Shown: piece after piece, positions 55,106 to 64,000 of the stretch | How positions within the stretch are numbered: position 1 is the first letter of the stretch | Layout of the letters: each line of letters starts with the position of its first letter | Source of the DNA: Moniliophthora roreri | Taxonomy: Eukaryota > Basidiomycota > Agaricomycetes > Agaricales > Marasmiaceae | Length of the DNA: 64,000 bases | Assembly (NCBI GenBank): GCA_001466705.2 | Contig: LATX02000189.1 | Location: 1,240,001-1,304,000, forward strand | Direction of reading: 5' to 3' | Made by a program: the position numbers and the translations under genes | The notes under the pieces: model-generated | Seen by the model: the letters and a program-made list of their open reading frames with translations, nothing else | Told to the model about the DNA's origin: nothing | Database searches by the model: none

Positions 55106-56407
55106 TTAAAATATTCTTCTGCAGATCAAAGCAAATACTAAAACTAGAATGACGCCTATCGCAGTATCAAGCATCAATGGGGGTCTGCTGGTTGGAGTTG
55201 CGGCCTGGTACGCAACCGGTCGTGCACGGGGAGAAGCAGAAGGAGCCAAATTTGTCGGTCTAGAAGTGGGAGAAGGTTGGGGACCCTGAATATCCGGCTG
55301 GGCACCGACCTCTTCTGTTCTTGGTGGAGCCGGTTGTTGAGGAGAAACAGGAGAGGGTGAAACGTCAGGATCAATGGCATTGCGCTCCGCGTCTCGAGTT
55401 GTCTGTCGGGCAGCTGAAACGTCTGATTGGGGCAGCGGTGAAGACTCGGTTCCTGTGGGGGCCGGTCCACTGTCTGCAGGCTGGGACGAACTTTTCGTGT
55501 TATCGCTTGTGACCGGGTCTGGAAGAAGTTCCAGATTTGTTTGCTGGCAAGTAGGACAACACCATGCTCTGGACCTACAACAAAGGTTACTCGAACCGAC
55601 AAGCTGCGGAGTACTTGTATCACATACAAGGTGGCTAGTCGTTTCCGTTCCGCCGCCGGAAACTCAATTGAGCCGACGCCCACCGCAGCTTGCCCCCTCA
55701 AAGGAAAGAAACCCTGGAGTCCTAAGATAGCTGATAAAACATTTAGAGAACTGTTGGAGGCCTGTAAGCTTGACCACGTACCGGTACGCACACCCCAAGC
55801 AGGTTGCCATAGCTCTTCATGATCTGCTCGGTCAAACTATCAGAAACGGGAGTTCTGAACTACAGAGATCCCTACAATTTGTGAAGCTGATGCAAATCTG
55901 GGTTTTTGATTTTTAAGACCGGGTGCAAAACCCAAAGTAAAGCCGACTTGCCTTGGTATTCAGCTCGAACCGGCCATTTGGCGTTAGTACCATCAACGAC
56001 GGTGGACGAAATGGATACTCTGCAGGTAACAGGATGCGAACATGATAGAGACCGCCCTCAAATTCAGTTCCTTGAGGTCCACGTATGGTGCAGTGCCATT
56101 CCTATGCATGTTCCTGATATTGAGAACCCGACGTACTCCCTGATAAGCCATCCCACTCACAAATATGTCGTCCTGTAGTGCAGAAGTAAATGGTTGGTTA
56201 GTTATACAAGCCCAGCAATAAGGAACTGTACTACAAACTTCTAGAGGTGCTGCCGAGTAGTCTGAGGATGGGTCGTTCGCAAGTTCTCGAGCTTCTTGCA
56301 TAATCCGCTTAACCGCTGCAAGATACAGAATTCAGGGACATATCCAAACACCTCATAAAGTAGCACATACCGGCGTTGTTCCTGTTCATGGAAGACGTGG
56401 TCGCCAT
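55106..56407 (-). CDS. UBC6: Tail-anchored ubiquitin-conjugating enzyme E2 (Ubc6/UBE2J type)
   Basis: E2 of ER-associated degradation. Exons 56407-56371, 56315-56239, 56172-56161, 56101-55952, 55897-55876, 55823-55782, 55730-55628, 55574-55106; 303 residues. The UBC fold starts VKRIMQEARELANDPSSDYS, then IFEWHCTIRGPQGTEFEGGL, LLPAEYPFRPPSLMVLTPNG. The active-site Cys is at about 94 in NTKICISFTNYHEELWQPAW, and GLQGFFPLRGQAAVGVGSIE follows. A disordered Ser/Pro linker ends in a single membrane segment, AIGVILVLVFALICRRIF, giving a cytosolic tail-anchored protein. Exon 3 has only 12 bases. The intron just before the catalytic Cys (55951-55898) starts GCAAGT. The linker contains CCPTC, unusual for the family. 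Confidence 0.9.
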
Positions 56408-56532
56408 TATGGTGGAGGTATAAAGATAGGTTACAAACGGACGTTGCTCATTTCCGCCCGGGATACGACGTGGATCCTGTTTTACCACGTGGTGACGTTT
56501 CCTTCCGTCCACCAGCACCATCCCTCGCCAAA
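56408..56532. promoter_or_regulatory. 125-base divergent promoter, UBC6 / MRP10
   Basis: Short spacer between two start codons, containing CACGTGGTGACG and CCACGTGG-like E-box sequence (TACCACGTGGTGACG), a palindromic CACGTG core that basic helix-loop-helix factors bind. Confidence 0.5.
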
Positions 56533-56892
56533 ATGGCTATTCACATAAAAAATCTCAAAGTTCGTCCGAAGAAAAGTGTGTGTCTAATGTCATGTTGTCT
56601 TCAATAGTCTCAGTAATATCTTTTCTCCCCCACAGGTTCTTCATACACACCATGCAGCGCGCAGTTCGCCGCGATACTTGGGTGCTGGGCGACTACGGGC
56701 GATTTTCATTCGGTCAAACAATGTCAGGAGGCAGCGCAGACTTTGTTTCATTGCATGAGGACTACGGTGTGTTCTGTCATGCCTGAAAGCGTTCTGTTGA
56801 TTTTTACGCGTCATATTCAGCCAATGGCTAAGAAAAACCAACGGCCAGCCATTAACTACCATCTCGCTCGTCTCGGGAAAAACATTCAATAG
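56533..56892 (+). CDS. MRP10: Mitochondrial small-subunit ribosomal protein mS37 (twin CX9C)
   Basis: Exons 56533-56575, 56636-56766, 56821-56892; 81 residues. It has a twin CX9C motif: Cys 21 and 31 in CSAQFAAILGC and Cys 44 and 54 in CQEAAQTLFHC, the coiled-coil-helix fold imported by Mia40. MAIHIKNLKVRPKK precedes it and INYHLARLGKNIQ ends it, both as in Mrp10 homologues. It assembles into the mitochondrial ribosome small subunit. All three exons are short, so the gene is invisible as an ORF. Confidence 0.88.
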
Positions 56893-57059
56893 ACATTCTA
56901 CATGTCCCCATAATCTCGACAATGTACCGGTTGTTCTAATACCTATAAGGACATCAGCGCTCATGGACAAAGTGTGAACCTTATTGAAGCTGCCGAACTG
57001 CCATTCACATCATCTGATCTCTTCTTTGTTCGAAAGAACGACTGTCAATTGCTCGGGTG

Positions 57060-57100
57060 GTACGTAAATCTTCCTGTATTCTTTGCTTTATTCTTCGCAG
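57060..57100 (+). other. Possible intron in the leader of the first NYN-LOTUS gene
   Basis: GTACGTAAATC...TTCTTCGCAG immediately precedes GAACG and the ATG at 57106. The pattern is a good donor/acceptor pair and would place an intron in the 5' untranslated region. Confidence 0.4.
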
Positions 57101-57105
57101 GAACG

Positions 57106-58518
57106 ATGTCGGATGCAGGACAGGCCGTCGTCTTCTGGGACTATGGTGAGTGAGCCGCTATTACATCGTCCTATGACTGAACCGTACTCAGAAAATTGCC
57201 CCGTTCCCTTCAACGCCTCTGGGTTCAGTATCGTCAACCAAATAAGGGGGGTCGTACAGCAATTTGGTGGTATCAAACTGTTCAGAGCCTATGCAGACCT
57301 CTCCGAACTGTCTTCGCCTCGGTCGCTTTGTTTACGCTCGGAATTACAGTGTTCTGGAGTGAGCCTGATTGACTGTCCCCATAATGGTCGGAAGAACGTC
57401 GCAGACCAAATGATCATTGGTGTGTGGCTCATTACAGGCTGTTACGGTCCTCGTAACTCAATGCATTTCTTTTCGAAGTGGACATGCTTGCATATGCCAT
57501 AGATCACTCAACGCACGATACTATCGTCCTGATTTCTGGGGACAGGGATTTTGCGTATGCGCTATCCACATTGCGCTTTCGCTTGTACAAAGTGGTTGTA
57601 ATGGCCCCTTCCATTCCGACGGTCCATATCAGCCTCAGAGCTCAGGCATCCATATTCATTGATTGGAATACGTCAGTCCTAAATGCTCTGAAAGATGAGC
57701 GCTCTCAGTTTGAGCCCCAGCTGAGTTGCAATAGGGAGAACGAAGCCTCGAGTACAAGACATCCTGCACAGCCTTCCCCACAGTCTCCCGAGAACAATGT
57801 GGAACCTGGTGTTGAAAGCGGCCCTCGAGAATATTCACGACGATCCCCGACAGAGTTTCTCGACCCAGTCGATAATGACAGCCCTGAAGGAACTTGCGAA
57901 AAAATTATCGCTCCTACCGCTCGTGCATCAATACCTGCGCTGCCAGTGTATACACCTCCCGTTGAGTCATCGCCTTTCGCACTGGCTAATGATCCAGTTG
58001 TGGTTAAATCTCCCTATGTCCGCCCACATTCGGCGCCTCCGGATGCACCTGTCGCGGAATACCTTATACCTGAACCGGTTCTTTCCCCTGCACCTGTGCC
58101 TCTTGCCCAAGAGGTTGTTCCTCCTTCGGACGCTTCATCTTCTAGCGTCTCCACTCAGATTTCAGTCCCTCCCGTTGAATCGTATCATACTGTACAAAGT
58201 CTGATGCAAGGACCTAGCCGAGACGCGGACATTCAACCAGCCATTGCACCGTCCTTGATAGAACTTCATGTACCTGCTGGGTTCCAGATGTTGGTTCAAA
58301 TCCTGCAACGGTATTACCAGAAAGGGGTCAAGCGGCCTTTTCGGTCGCTGGTCGCAGTTGAATTGGCAAACTGTGACAAAATGGTCTATAGAAACGCTGG
58401 CGTCCCGCGGTTCCGCGAATACACAGCACTGGCTGTAAGCGCCAACTTGATAGAGATGGGGGGAAAGGAAGGGGGTGCTTGGATGGCAATTCACCCTGAT
58501 CTATTGGCAAAACTCTAG
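57106..58518 (+). CDS. NYN-domain ribonuclease with C-terminal LOTUS/OST-HTH domain, copy 1
   Basis: Exons 57106-57145, 57192-57419, 57479-58518; 435 residues. The NYN (PIN-like) nuclease domain runs from about 8 to 165: AVVFWDYENCPVPFNASGFS, GIKLFRAYADLSELSSPRSL, VSLIDCPHNGRKNVADQMII and IVLISGDRDFAYALSTLRFR, with Asp/Asn/Asp residues where metal ligands are expected. A Pro/Ser-rich linker of about 180 residues follows. The last 85 residues (LHVPAGFQMLVQILQRYYQK, SLVAVELANCDKMVYRNAGV) fit an OST-HTH/LOTUS RNA-binding fold. This combination is that of animal MARF1/limkain-b1, an RNA-degrading protein. The acceptor of intron 2 is AAG. A related copy lies downstream at 59716-61248. Cellular role unknown. 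Confidence 0.75.
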
Positions 58519-59117
58519 CAACAGTGTTGACAGAGCGATATTGGACGCTACTTTTATTACGTATATATAAGTGTATGAGTATGTAGCAACCTGTTCGCTC
58601 CTACATGTATTTCATAGTCCTGAAATTGTTACCTCTAGGCTGTAGCACAGAACTTGACCCAAAAGAAAATCCCAGAACGTAAATGATACTTATTATAGTA
58701 TGTACGTATCATTTTCATCACTTAGATCGCTCATGTTCTCTCCAGCCTGTATCCTCTGCTACGCTAAGAGCTATTGTGAAGGCGTATACGCCAACTCCGA
58801 GAGGCGGGGCCAGGCAACGCGGATTGTCAGTGGGTGTCACATGTACACTATGTTTTGACAACGTTTGACTTTTGGATATTTTGTACGCCTTACTCGGTTA
58901 ACAGAGAGCCAACGCTGTTATCTTAACTACTTCTAGGAAGGTTCTGCTATAGACTCGCTTTATGACCCAGGGTCAGTTCTGGATCACTGGATGTTCTCGA
59001 AATCTTTATCGCCTCTCGTATGCCTGCGATGAAATTCAACTCGTGCCGATGCCGACATCTTCGTTCGCACGCGCCAGAACTCATGCCAACAGCCTGCATC
59101 GGTAGATTGACAACTCA

Positions 59118-59166
59118 CCTTTTGGCCTTTTATGGCATTTCCGGCATTTCCGGCATTTCAAAAAGT
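59118..59166. repeat. GGCATTTCC / GGCCTTTT short-motif cluster, small
   Basis: Contains CCTTTTGGCCTTTTATGGCA followed by three near-tandem GGCATTTCC units. The same words recur in the larger cluster at about 59470-59640. Confidence 0.6.
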
Positions 59167-59469
59167 TAAGGCCAGAATGACCACGGGGCGACACATCTGC
59201 TGCTAGTTTCAAGACCCCTACTGCCCTGGTAACACTACTTCCAGACCTTACAGTAAGTAAGTGTACTCAGAAGATTTTCTCCTGGGTGATTTTTGTCCAG
59301 TAATGGTATCACATGGTCTTCTCACTATGTTTGATCAACTGTCTCTGTGATAGGTGATTTATAGATGGATTTGTCTCATAGAGGATCTATATACACTCAC
59401 CAGATGGTAGCATAACCTAATTGTGTAGCTCCAATGACTCACCACGTCTGGATGCGACTACCTGCTCCA

Positions 59470-59642
59470 GCGGACCTAGCCTTTTGGCCCCGGTCCACCC
59501 AGCCTTTTGGCCTTTTTGGGGTCGGCTCCGGCCCAGAAATACTGACCGGCATTTCGGTAAACCAGGCCTAGCCTTTTACCTTCGGCATTTTGGGCCAAAA
59601 TGCCGGTGGCATGCCAATGGCATGCCGAAATGCCAGGTGATG
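59470..59642. repeat. AT-poor cluster of CCTTTTGGCC and GGCATTT motifs with palindromes
   Basis: CCTTTTGGCC occurs repeatedly, together with GGCATTT, AAATGCCG and the near-perfect inverted pair CATTTTGGGCCAAAATG, then GGCATGCCAATGGCATGCC. The density of inverted words suggests a decayed miniature element or a hairpin-forming satellite. No terminal repeats or target duplication could be fixed. Confidence 0.6.
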
Positions 59643-59715
59643 TCATCCTACCGATGTGCAGTACTTATAGTGTCTTTTTTGTTACTCTCATCCCCCCCAA
59701 AACAAAATTTTAGAT

Positions 59716-61248
59716 ACCGGAGGAGTCGCTATCTTCTGGGACTATGGTGAGTAAATAATTGATACTATACAAAACGCGATGTGTACTGAGTCGAACCGAG
59801 GAAATTGTTCTGTTCCCTGCAGCTGCAATGTCTCTGGATTTAGCATCATTAACCAGATTCGGTAGTACAGCAATTTGGTGGCATTAAGCTATTCAAGGCC
59901 TATGCGGATCTTTCTGTATTGTCCTCACCTCGTTCGCTTGCCTTGCGTTCAGAACTACAATGTTCGGGAGTCAGCCTGATCGACTGTCCCCATAATGGTC
60001 GAAAGAACGTCGTAGACCAAACGATCATCGGTATGTAGCTCCTCGTTACTAAAAGTCGGACCTGCCAGCTGATTCTCAGTGATTCTCAACAGTGGATATG
60101 TTGGCATATGCCATGGACCATTCGACGTTCGATATCATTCTCCTGATCTCTGGGGACAGAGATTTCGCATACGTGATATCTACGTTGCGCTTTCGCATGT
60201 ACAAAGTGATTGTCATGGCGCCTTCCATTCCAGTAGCCTTAGAGCTCAGGCATCAGTTTTTATTGATTGGAATTCAGCTGTCCTGAATGTACTAAAAGAC
60301 GAGCGTCTGCAGTACGAAGGCCCGTTAATACACAATGGGGAAAGTGAGGTTACGACTGTTAAACCTCTCGTACAACCATCACCGCCTCACGAAAGCAATA
60401 CAGTACCCCCAGACAAAGCACCTTTTGTCGAAGGTGACTCTCAAACATCTCCCCTGCTGTCCCTACCGTCCCCGTTGTCTCCTCCCATGCCTGAAGAAGA
60501 GGGTGTCTGCGAAGAAACTTCATGTGAGGGGCTTATTGCTCCTGCGTTGGCGACTGCCTTACCAGAATGTGCATTTCTCGTCGATCCATCGTCCTCTGGC
60601 GAATTTCATGATCCAGTTACGGTCAAATCACCTTCCCACATCCACTCAGCGCCTCCAGACACACCTGACATTGATCCTCCTTACTCTGAAACAACCCACT
60701 TCCCTGCAGCCGTGACTCTCTGCCATGAAGTAGTAAGCCCGACACCCTCTGGGAAGTTGACATGGGCGCAAATTGCCAGACCAAGTTCAACCCTTCTACT
60801 TCCTTCCCAAGACTGTACGGTTTCAACGTTTTCGGGTACCTCCCCCATCAACTTCCTTCAGGATCAAGGTCTAGTCCCTCTGGCTGAGCCACGTCACACT
60901 GTAGAAAGCCTTACTCAAGGACCAATCCGGGACACGGATAATCAGTCGATTGTTCCGCCCTCATCGATAGAGCTGCATGTGCCCGCCGGATTTCGATTAT
61001 TGGTGGAAATCCTTCAGCGATACCAAGAAAAAGGTATTCAGCGGGCATCTCGATCTCAAGTTGCTGTGGAATTAGTGAATCGTGATAGCGCAGTGTACAG
61101 AAACGTCGGCGTCCTACGATTCCGCGAATATTCTGCGCTGGCTTCGAGCGCCAAATTGATAGCGTTGGGAGGAGTTTACGGTGACGCTTGGATTGCATTG
61201 CATCCGGAACTACTAACGGAACTCTACCAGCAGAACGAGATTCTATAA
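59716..61248 (+). pseudogene. NYN-LOTUS gene, copy 2, frame-disrupted
   Basis: Collinear with copy 1. The first exon (to 59743) keeps GVAIFWDY but has no ATG. Exon 2 matches copy 1 until a 4-base deletion gives a TAG at 59863-59865; frame then shifts so that QQFGGIKLFKAYADLSVLSS and DCPHNGRKNVVDQTII read on. Exon 3 (from about 60091) codes VDMLAYAMDHSTFDIILLIS and GDRDFAYVISTLRFRMYKVI. A 10-base deletion near 60231 shifts frame again; beyond it an open frame of about 335 codons reaches 61248, containing a longer linker than copy 1 and an intact LOTUS domain (LHVPAGFRLLVEILQRYQEK). A full-length protein is not encoded as read. Sequencing error at both sites is possible but the missing start argues for real decay. 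Confidence 0.75.
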
Positions 61249-61789
61249 TGAGTGCTTCTGTATTATATGTACAGTCAATTTTCTTCCCTGTGTCTCCATC
61301 ATGCGTTCATTTAATTCTAATAGGCTCTGTATGTACATACATTCCGTGGTGAGAAATAATTTGAATCTACTCAACCCATTGTCGATCATCCATGGTGTCT
61401 GTGGGAAAGAGGAATACCACCGTCGTCAGAGGTCACACTATTACAGGCACAGGGCCAAGCGGCGTTCGATCCCTCAACCGGTGGTGCTTTGCTCGGCTAG
61501 TAGGTACAAATTGATTTGGGGCTTATCGTTCGGACCTGTACCGCCAACTACTTTACCGGACGTCCCGATATATGTACAGTGATGGGAAGCTATTCATCAT
61601 TCCCTCTTTGCTAGTTGGTTGCCAGGACAAGATTCTCTCACAGACACTCCGAAGTGGGAATCTATCACTTCCAAGGCGATGTTATGTGGGTGTCTACTGG
61701 GTAGTGAAAGTATCATTACCCATGCAAGAACTGGTTTATAACCGGGATGGGTTCAGAGCTATAGCCCCACGCTTCCTCACTACCCGAAA
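61249..61789. other. Upstream region of the DOMON-b561 gene
   Basis: 541 bases. Open frames are short and unconserved. I see no gene or RNA element. Confidence 0.5.
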
Positions 61790-63463
61790 ATGCTGCATCT
61801 CCACCATCTCACCATCGGGTTTTTACTGTGGCTTTTCAGACTCAACTATGTCATGGCATTGAAAGGAGATGGGAGATGTGGTCGCTATCTTTGTGTCAAT
61901 GCTACGATACACGATAACTCCGTAATATGTGCGTTTACCCCTGCCGTTTCGAAATTCTAGCCTACTGAATGACCTCTCGACAGACCAATTGACTCCTCTT
62001 CAAACTCCTGTTGGTTGGGTTGCTCTGTATGCGTCATCTATTCTTCCGGCTCGCAAGCCTCTCTGACAGTGTTCAAAGCGGATTTGGACGTAAGATGAAA
62101 AACAGTCATATGATCGTTCTTTGGGAGAACGATGATGGAAGTACCACTATCTCACAACGATTCGCGACTGGACATACAATGCCCGAGATAGTGCAGAGAC
62201 CACCACGCATTGCCTGGCCGCCAGACACCAAACCGCTTTCTGTAGGTATCTCACCCTGCCTCTTTGAGTGTCCCCGGTTCATGTTTTGTCTAGTGGCACC
62301 AGAATGCTACCTCATTATCCTTCGAGATACAACGCGATCATGGACGTATACATAACAGCTCGGAACCGTACTACAAGAATTTCATCTGGGCATATTCGAA
62401 GTACCGGCCTGATTCACCAAATCCCGCCACGAAGATCTATCAGCATTTCGCGGCCGGCCAAGTTATCCTTGATTTTAATAAAGAGTTAATTCAGGTGGAG
62501 GAATCGGACGAGTCCGATGTTCCTTTAACTCGGCCCATTATCGACTCGGCCAACTCTGCTGACGCGCCTCGTCCAGAACCATATACCGCTCATGAACTAA
62601 TCGTCATTGGCCATGGGACTTTGATCACTATTGGCTTCCTCGTCCTTCTCCCCCTTGGGTCACTAGTCGCGAGGTGGACAAGGACAATCAGTCCTAAGTG
62701 GTTCAAGATTCATCGCATCTCGAATTTCTATGTCGGACTTCCAGTCATCCTCATTGGATGGATTCTCGGCCCTATTGCGGTGTTCGATGCACAGGCCTCT
62801 CATTTTCTCGATGCTCACCAGGTATGTCAATTCTAGAGACCCTACATTTCGATCGCTTCACGACACTCTTCTACCAGATTTGTGGTCTCCTCCTTTTCGG
62901 TCTCTACGTACTGCAAATTCTGCTTGGACGCTACGTTCATGCATGTAATCAACGTCCTGGTCGAACGGGTCATCCACCTTCCAACATTCTACATGCATGC
63001 TTAGGGTTGGTCGTCATCGCCCTCGCTTTTTTACAAGTGAGTCGAAGTCGTGGTCCTTATGATTCTCATAGTGACACTTCTTCAAAGGTTCGCAGCGGTA
63101 TGAATGAATGGGAGAGAGTAACTGGTCGTCCTGGTGTAGGCCATTGGTCCCACGTTCTTCTGAAGACTTGGACGGTGGTACGTATCAATATATCGGTTCG
63201 TCTACCCGATTTCTCAGTTCAGTTTAATACTATAGGTACTGCCAGCTACATACTTCATCGGGCTGTTCCTGCTTCGCCGCCAATTTTATCAAGAAAGACA
63301 AGGCCTTGGACCAAGCTCGACGCACTATATCGCACTATCGCTCGAGGGGTCCAACAGCCCAGTGACTTCCCATATTGTCTTTGATGTTGATGATATGGAA
63401 GAGAATGGGTACGTCGACTCTAAGGAAGCTGACACAGAGTCACCCTTACTGCGAAAGCGTTAA
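61790..63463 (+). CDS. DOMON-cytochrome b561 transmembrane protein
   Basis: Predicted haem-binding electron-transfer membrane protein (CYBDOM type). Exons 61790-61928, 61984-62032, 62079-62241, 62294-62821, 62878-63036, 63088-63177, 63236-63463; 451 residues. A signal peptide (MLHLHHLTIGFLLWLFRLNY) is followed by a DOMON domain to about 170, with GWVALYAGFGRKMKNSHMIV, LWENDDGSTTISQRFATGHT and FIWAYSKY. From about 195 the b561 part has six hydrophobic segments with the haem-ligand histidines in VIGHGTLITIGFLVLLPLGS, WFKIHRISNFYVGL, LDAHQICGLLLFGLYVLQIL and SNILHACLGLVVIALAFLQV. A 50-residue acidic cytosolic tail ends SPLLRKR. In fungi such proteins are related to cellobiose dehydrogenase-like cytochromes; the partner here is unknown. 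Confidence 0.85.
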
Positions 63464-64000
63464 ACATCGATATTGTTCTGTTATTGCTATGATCTTCATA
63501 CCGCATGTGTACTGTTACATCTGATAATCTATTACATACACAGTAAGCCACAGAGACCGAAATAAGGGGAAGCAGGTATATGTAAGTGCTGTCCGGGTAT
63601 GGATGAATGCTATGCAAAAAAAAAAAAAAAAGAGGCATAAATACACTCTCCCAATAACCAACTGCCCAAACCGCGGCGTGCCTGCATCTGTCATCAAGAC
63701 AGAGAGAACACCTGTGCCGAAGCAGTGCCATGGCGTCAGGATCCATGAGGGATATGCGTAAGTGCACATTATCCTTCATCCTGACTCCTGCCATCACTTC
63801 AACAGTCCAAGTAGGAAATTAAGTAAAAGCTTCGTGTGCCACTTCTATCTTATGTTGAGGTGGACAGAAGCATTGCGAAATCCTTCACGCCAGCCGCAGG
63901 CAGCTGTCGAGCACGGGCCTTTAGACGCACTGCGATCATGTAAGTAATGTAAGAGAGCAACTAAAAAGTATCACGTACGATTCCGATCCAAGCTCAGCAG
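63464..64000. other. Right end of window, unassigned
   Basis: 537 bases. It contains a 16-base A-run at 63616-63631. A minus-strand frame at 63420-63797 and other frames show no family similarity; the beginning or end of another gene may be present but cannot be supported from this sequence. Confidence 0.4.

Larger units (their letters stand above)
58519..59715. other. Repeat-rich spacer between the two NYN-LOTUS copies
   Basis: About 1.2 kb without a convincing gene. It holds two clusters of short related motifs (see the repeat entries) and generic AT-rich sequence. ORFs here are short and composed of the repeat motifs. Confidence 0.5.

Noticed and set aside
55174..55791. 205-codon frame within UBC6
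   Set aside because: It is an out-of-frame reading of the last two UBC6 exons; only the GFFPLRGQAAVGVGS part is genuine and belongs to exon 7.
63420..63797. 125-codon minus-strand frame at the right edge
   Set aside because: No ATG-proximal conservation, interrupted by a homopolymer, and partly overlaps the end of the DOMON-b561 gene.
1..64000. Operons, ribosome binding sites, CRISPR arrays or insertion sequences
   Set aside because: Gene structure is fully eukaryotic with dense short introns; no direct-repeat array or transposase was seen.

Overview
This window is nuclear DNA from a filamentous basidiomycete, most likely a mushroom-forming Agaricomycete. Genes are interrupted every 50-400 bases by very short introns of about 45-70 bases. 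Genes lie on both strands with intergenic gaps often under 200 bases. Protein families include an Agaricomycete-type EF-hand family and a DOMON-cytochrome b561 protein. I see no prokaryotic operons, CRISPR array, rRNA or tRNA. Gene models were built by hand from GT/GC-AG splice sites, conserved family motifs and frame bookkeeping; exon lists are given so they can be checked.

Layout. 1-9 kb: anthranilate synthase tail (TRP2), mitochondrial ribosomal uS2 (MRP4), ribosome-associated Hsp70 (SSB), clamp-loader subunit RFC2, histone chaperone CAF-1 large subunit. 9-19 kb: kinetochore SPC24, a 20-exon EF-hand protein with a helical N-terminus, AP-3 beta adaptin, and an unknown membrane protein. 19-28 kb: SERINC, CMS1, an ERI1-like exonuclease with a predicted membrane anchor, a TmpA-like membrane flavoprotein, MOG1. 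28-38 kb: an NRBF2/Atg38-like protein, an unknown protein, NEDD4/Rsp5 ubiquitin ligase, cap methyltransferase ABD1. 37-47 kb: M1 aminopeptidase (27 exons) and a 1288-residue protein built like the meiotic axis proteins SYCP2/Red1. 47-57 kb: bestrophin, complex I 24 kDa subunit, mitoribosomal mL60, SF3A1, a small unknown, UBC6, mitoribosomal mS37 (MRP10). 57-64 kb: a tandem pair of NYN-nuclease/LOTUS genes (the second decaying) around a short-motif repeat region, then a DOMON-cytochrome b561 protein.

Most genes are single-copy housekeeping genes and do not form one pathway. Themes that recur are DNA/chromatin duplication (RFC2, CAF-1, SPC24, the axis candidate), mitochondrial translation and respiration (uS2m, mL60, mS37, 24 kDa subunit), and RNA handling (SF3A1, ABD1, ERI1, NYN-LOTUS, CMS1). 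The points I would look at first are the SYCP2/Red1-like gene, the NYN-LOTUS pair, the 5-, 6- and 8-base micro-exons, the membrane-anchored ERI1, and the recurrent GC-AG introns and GTT-type donors.
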